Source of the DNA: CAZVEE01 sp964625525 | Lineage (GTDB): Bacteria > Pseudomonadota > Alphaproteobacteria > JAJFIK01 | DNA: 14,955 nucleotides | NCBI GenBank assembly: GCA_964625525.1 | Contig: CAZVEE010000085.1 | Coordinates: 1-14,955 of the forward strand | Direction of reading: 5' to 3' | In this document: in pieces, positions 14,133 to 14,955 of the stretch | Numbering within the stretch: position 1 is the first letter of the stretch | Layout of the letters: each line of letters starts with the position of its first letter | Translations under genes and position numbers: made by a program | Notes under the pieces: model-generated | Seen by the model: only the letters and a program-made list of their open reading frames with translations | What the model was told of the DNA's origin: nothing | Databases searched by the model: none

Positions 14133-14879
14133 ATGGCGCACGATCCTGATGCCTCCGCCGCTCCCGATGCAGCACCTCTTTCTGCCGCGTCCCCCTTCCC
14201 CGCCGGCGCCCGCACGCCGGCGGAAATCGCCGCGTTCATCACGGCCAATACGCAGGCGCTGACGCCGCCGCTGGTGCCGGAGCTGCGGCTCCATTTGGCG
14301 AGCGAAGTGGTGGCGTTATGGCACTCCACGGAAGACGAGTTGGCGCGCCAGGGCCTGCCGCCGCCATTCTGGGCCTTCGCCTGGGCGGGCGGCCAGGCCA
14401 TCGCACGCCATGTGCTGGACAACACCGCGCTGGTGGCCGGGCGGCGGGTGCTGGATTTCGCCTGCGGTTCAGGCGTTGCGGGCGTGGCGGCGGCCAAAGC
14501 CGGCGCGGCCCAGGTGACAGCGGTGGATGTGGACCCGTTCGCGGCCGTCGCGGCCCGGCTCAATGGTGCTCTTAACGGCGTAGGCCTGACGGCGCTGGAA
14601 GAAAATCTGGTGGGGCGGGACGCGCTGGATGTGGACGTGATCCTGGCGGGGGATATCTGCTACGAGCAGCCTCTGGCTGGCCAAGTCGAACGCTGGCTGC
14701 GGCGTTTGAGCGGGGCAGGTGTGCTGGTGCTGGTCGGGGATCCGGGCCGTACCTATATGCCGAAGACGGGCATGGAGGCGCTCGCCACCTATCAGGTGGA
14801 GACGAGCCGGGAGCTTGAAGATTGCGCGGTGCGACGCACGGGTGTCTGGCGGCTGCTGCCCGAGACGAACACGGCCTGA
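14133..14879 (+). CDS. Class I SAM methyltransferase, ETF-beta lysine methyltransferase-like
   Basis: 248-aa soluble enzyme. After an Ala/Pro/Asp-rich N-terminus of about 27 residues comes AEIAAFITANTQALTPPLVP, then PPFWAFAWAGGQAIARHVLD. Motif I is VLDFACGSGVAG (residues 106-117), the acidic ribose-binding strand is AVDVDPF (D132, D134), then VILAGDICYEQPLAGQVERW and GDPGRTYMPK. The FWAFAWAGGQ...GD(I/V)CYE...GDPGRTY set is what I recall for the METTL20/ETFBKMT group (PF10294-like), which trimethylates lysines near the recognition loop of the electron-transfer flavoprotein beta subunit; an active homologue is known in Agrobacterium. Substrate here is inferred; ribosomal protein L11 methyltransferase (PrmA) is a plausible automatic misannotation. 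The start ATG 14133 sits 3 bp after the MAPEG stop, with only GAGG 1 base upstream, implying translational coupling. Confidence 0.85.
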   Translation: MAHDPDASAAPDAAPLSAASPFPAGARTPAEIAAFITANTQALTPPLVPELRLHLASEVVALWHSTEDELARQGLPPPFWAFAWAGGQAIARHVLDNTALVAGRRVLDFACGSGVAGVAAAKAGAAQVTAVDVDPFAAVAARLNGALNGVGLTALEENLVGRDALDVDVILAGDICYEQPLAGQVERWLRRLSGAGVLVLVGDPGRTYMPKTGMEALATYQVETSRELEDCAVRRTGVWRLLPETNTA

Positions 14880-14907
14880 GCTCAGCACCCATCCGGCCAG
14901 CCCCCAT

Positions 14908-14955
14908 ACACCGGTGAACAGTAACACCGGCGAACAGGCACAACGGCGAACAGGC
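14908..14955 (+). repeat. Three 16-bp tandem repeats at the window end
   Basis: ACACCGGTGAACAGTA (14908-14923), ACACCGGCGAACAGGC (14924-14939) and ACAACGGCGAACAGGC (14940-14955) are head-to-tail copies with 13 of 16 and 15 of 16 positions shared between neighbours. They begin 28 bases after the methyltransferase stop and run to the last base, so the array may continue beyond. A 16-bp period does not keep a reading frame. Confidence 0.85.

Noticed and set aside
14908..14955. CRISPR array
   Set aside because: Units are 16 bp, directly adjacent with no spacers, and no cas genes are present.

Overview
The window reads as chromosomal DNA of a GC-rich alphaproteobacterium. The genes point that way: aa3-type cytochrome oxidase subunits beside tldD, a plant/alphaproteobacterial-type glutamate-cysteine ligase next to rsmE, a UbiA prenyltransferase, and an ETF-beta-lysine-methyltransferase-like protein. 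The style resembles the Maricaulales/Hyphomonadales, but that placement is inference from gene content and not a proven assignment. No tRNA, rRNA, CRISPR array, transposase or phage gene is visible.

Left part (1-6.5 kb): ctaD (cut by the window start) and ctaC/coxB run leftward as an oxidase operon. They diverge across about 370 bp from tldD, which is followed rightward by a UMF1-type (Atg22-like) MFS transporter. The transporter converges with gshA, and a GC-rich hairpin lies between the two stops.

Middle (6.5-10.1 kb, all leftward): gshA is preceded by rsmE, whose start overlaps the end of a gene for a secreted protein of unknown function with an alpha-helical-barrel look. Upstream of that lies a gene for a DUF6607-type lipoprotein.

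Right-centre (10.13-12.6 kb): the DUF6607 gene diverges from a heme-type TonB-dependent receptor. Their 186-bp shared control region holds an almost perfect inverted pair of 19-bp elements (18/19 match) that look like alphaproteobacterial Fur boxes. It also holds a third Fur-like 7-1-7 site and a perfect 8-bp hairpin in the receptor leader. The receptor has the FRAP and NPNL-like (NPDL) boxes with a histidine between them, as expected for heme uptake. An 18-bp tandem repeat encoding AQDSAT sits at its signal-peptide junction and is broken by a run of exactly 100 N. The N run makes the gene look frameshifted, but repeat phase shows the true gap is 14 + 18k bases and one continuous gene. A strong intrinsic terminator follows the receptor.

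Right end (12.7-14.96 kb, rightward): ubiA, a MAPEG-family membrane protein and an ETF-beta lysine methyltransferase-like enzyme form a tight cluster. The window ends inside three copies of a 16-bp tandem repeat.

The most interesting unit is the divergent DUF6607 / heme-receptor pair with its unusual multi-element operator region, inserted between housekeeping genes (rsmE-gshA on one side, ubiA on the other).
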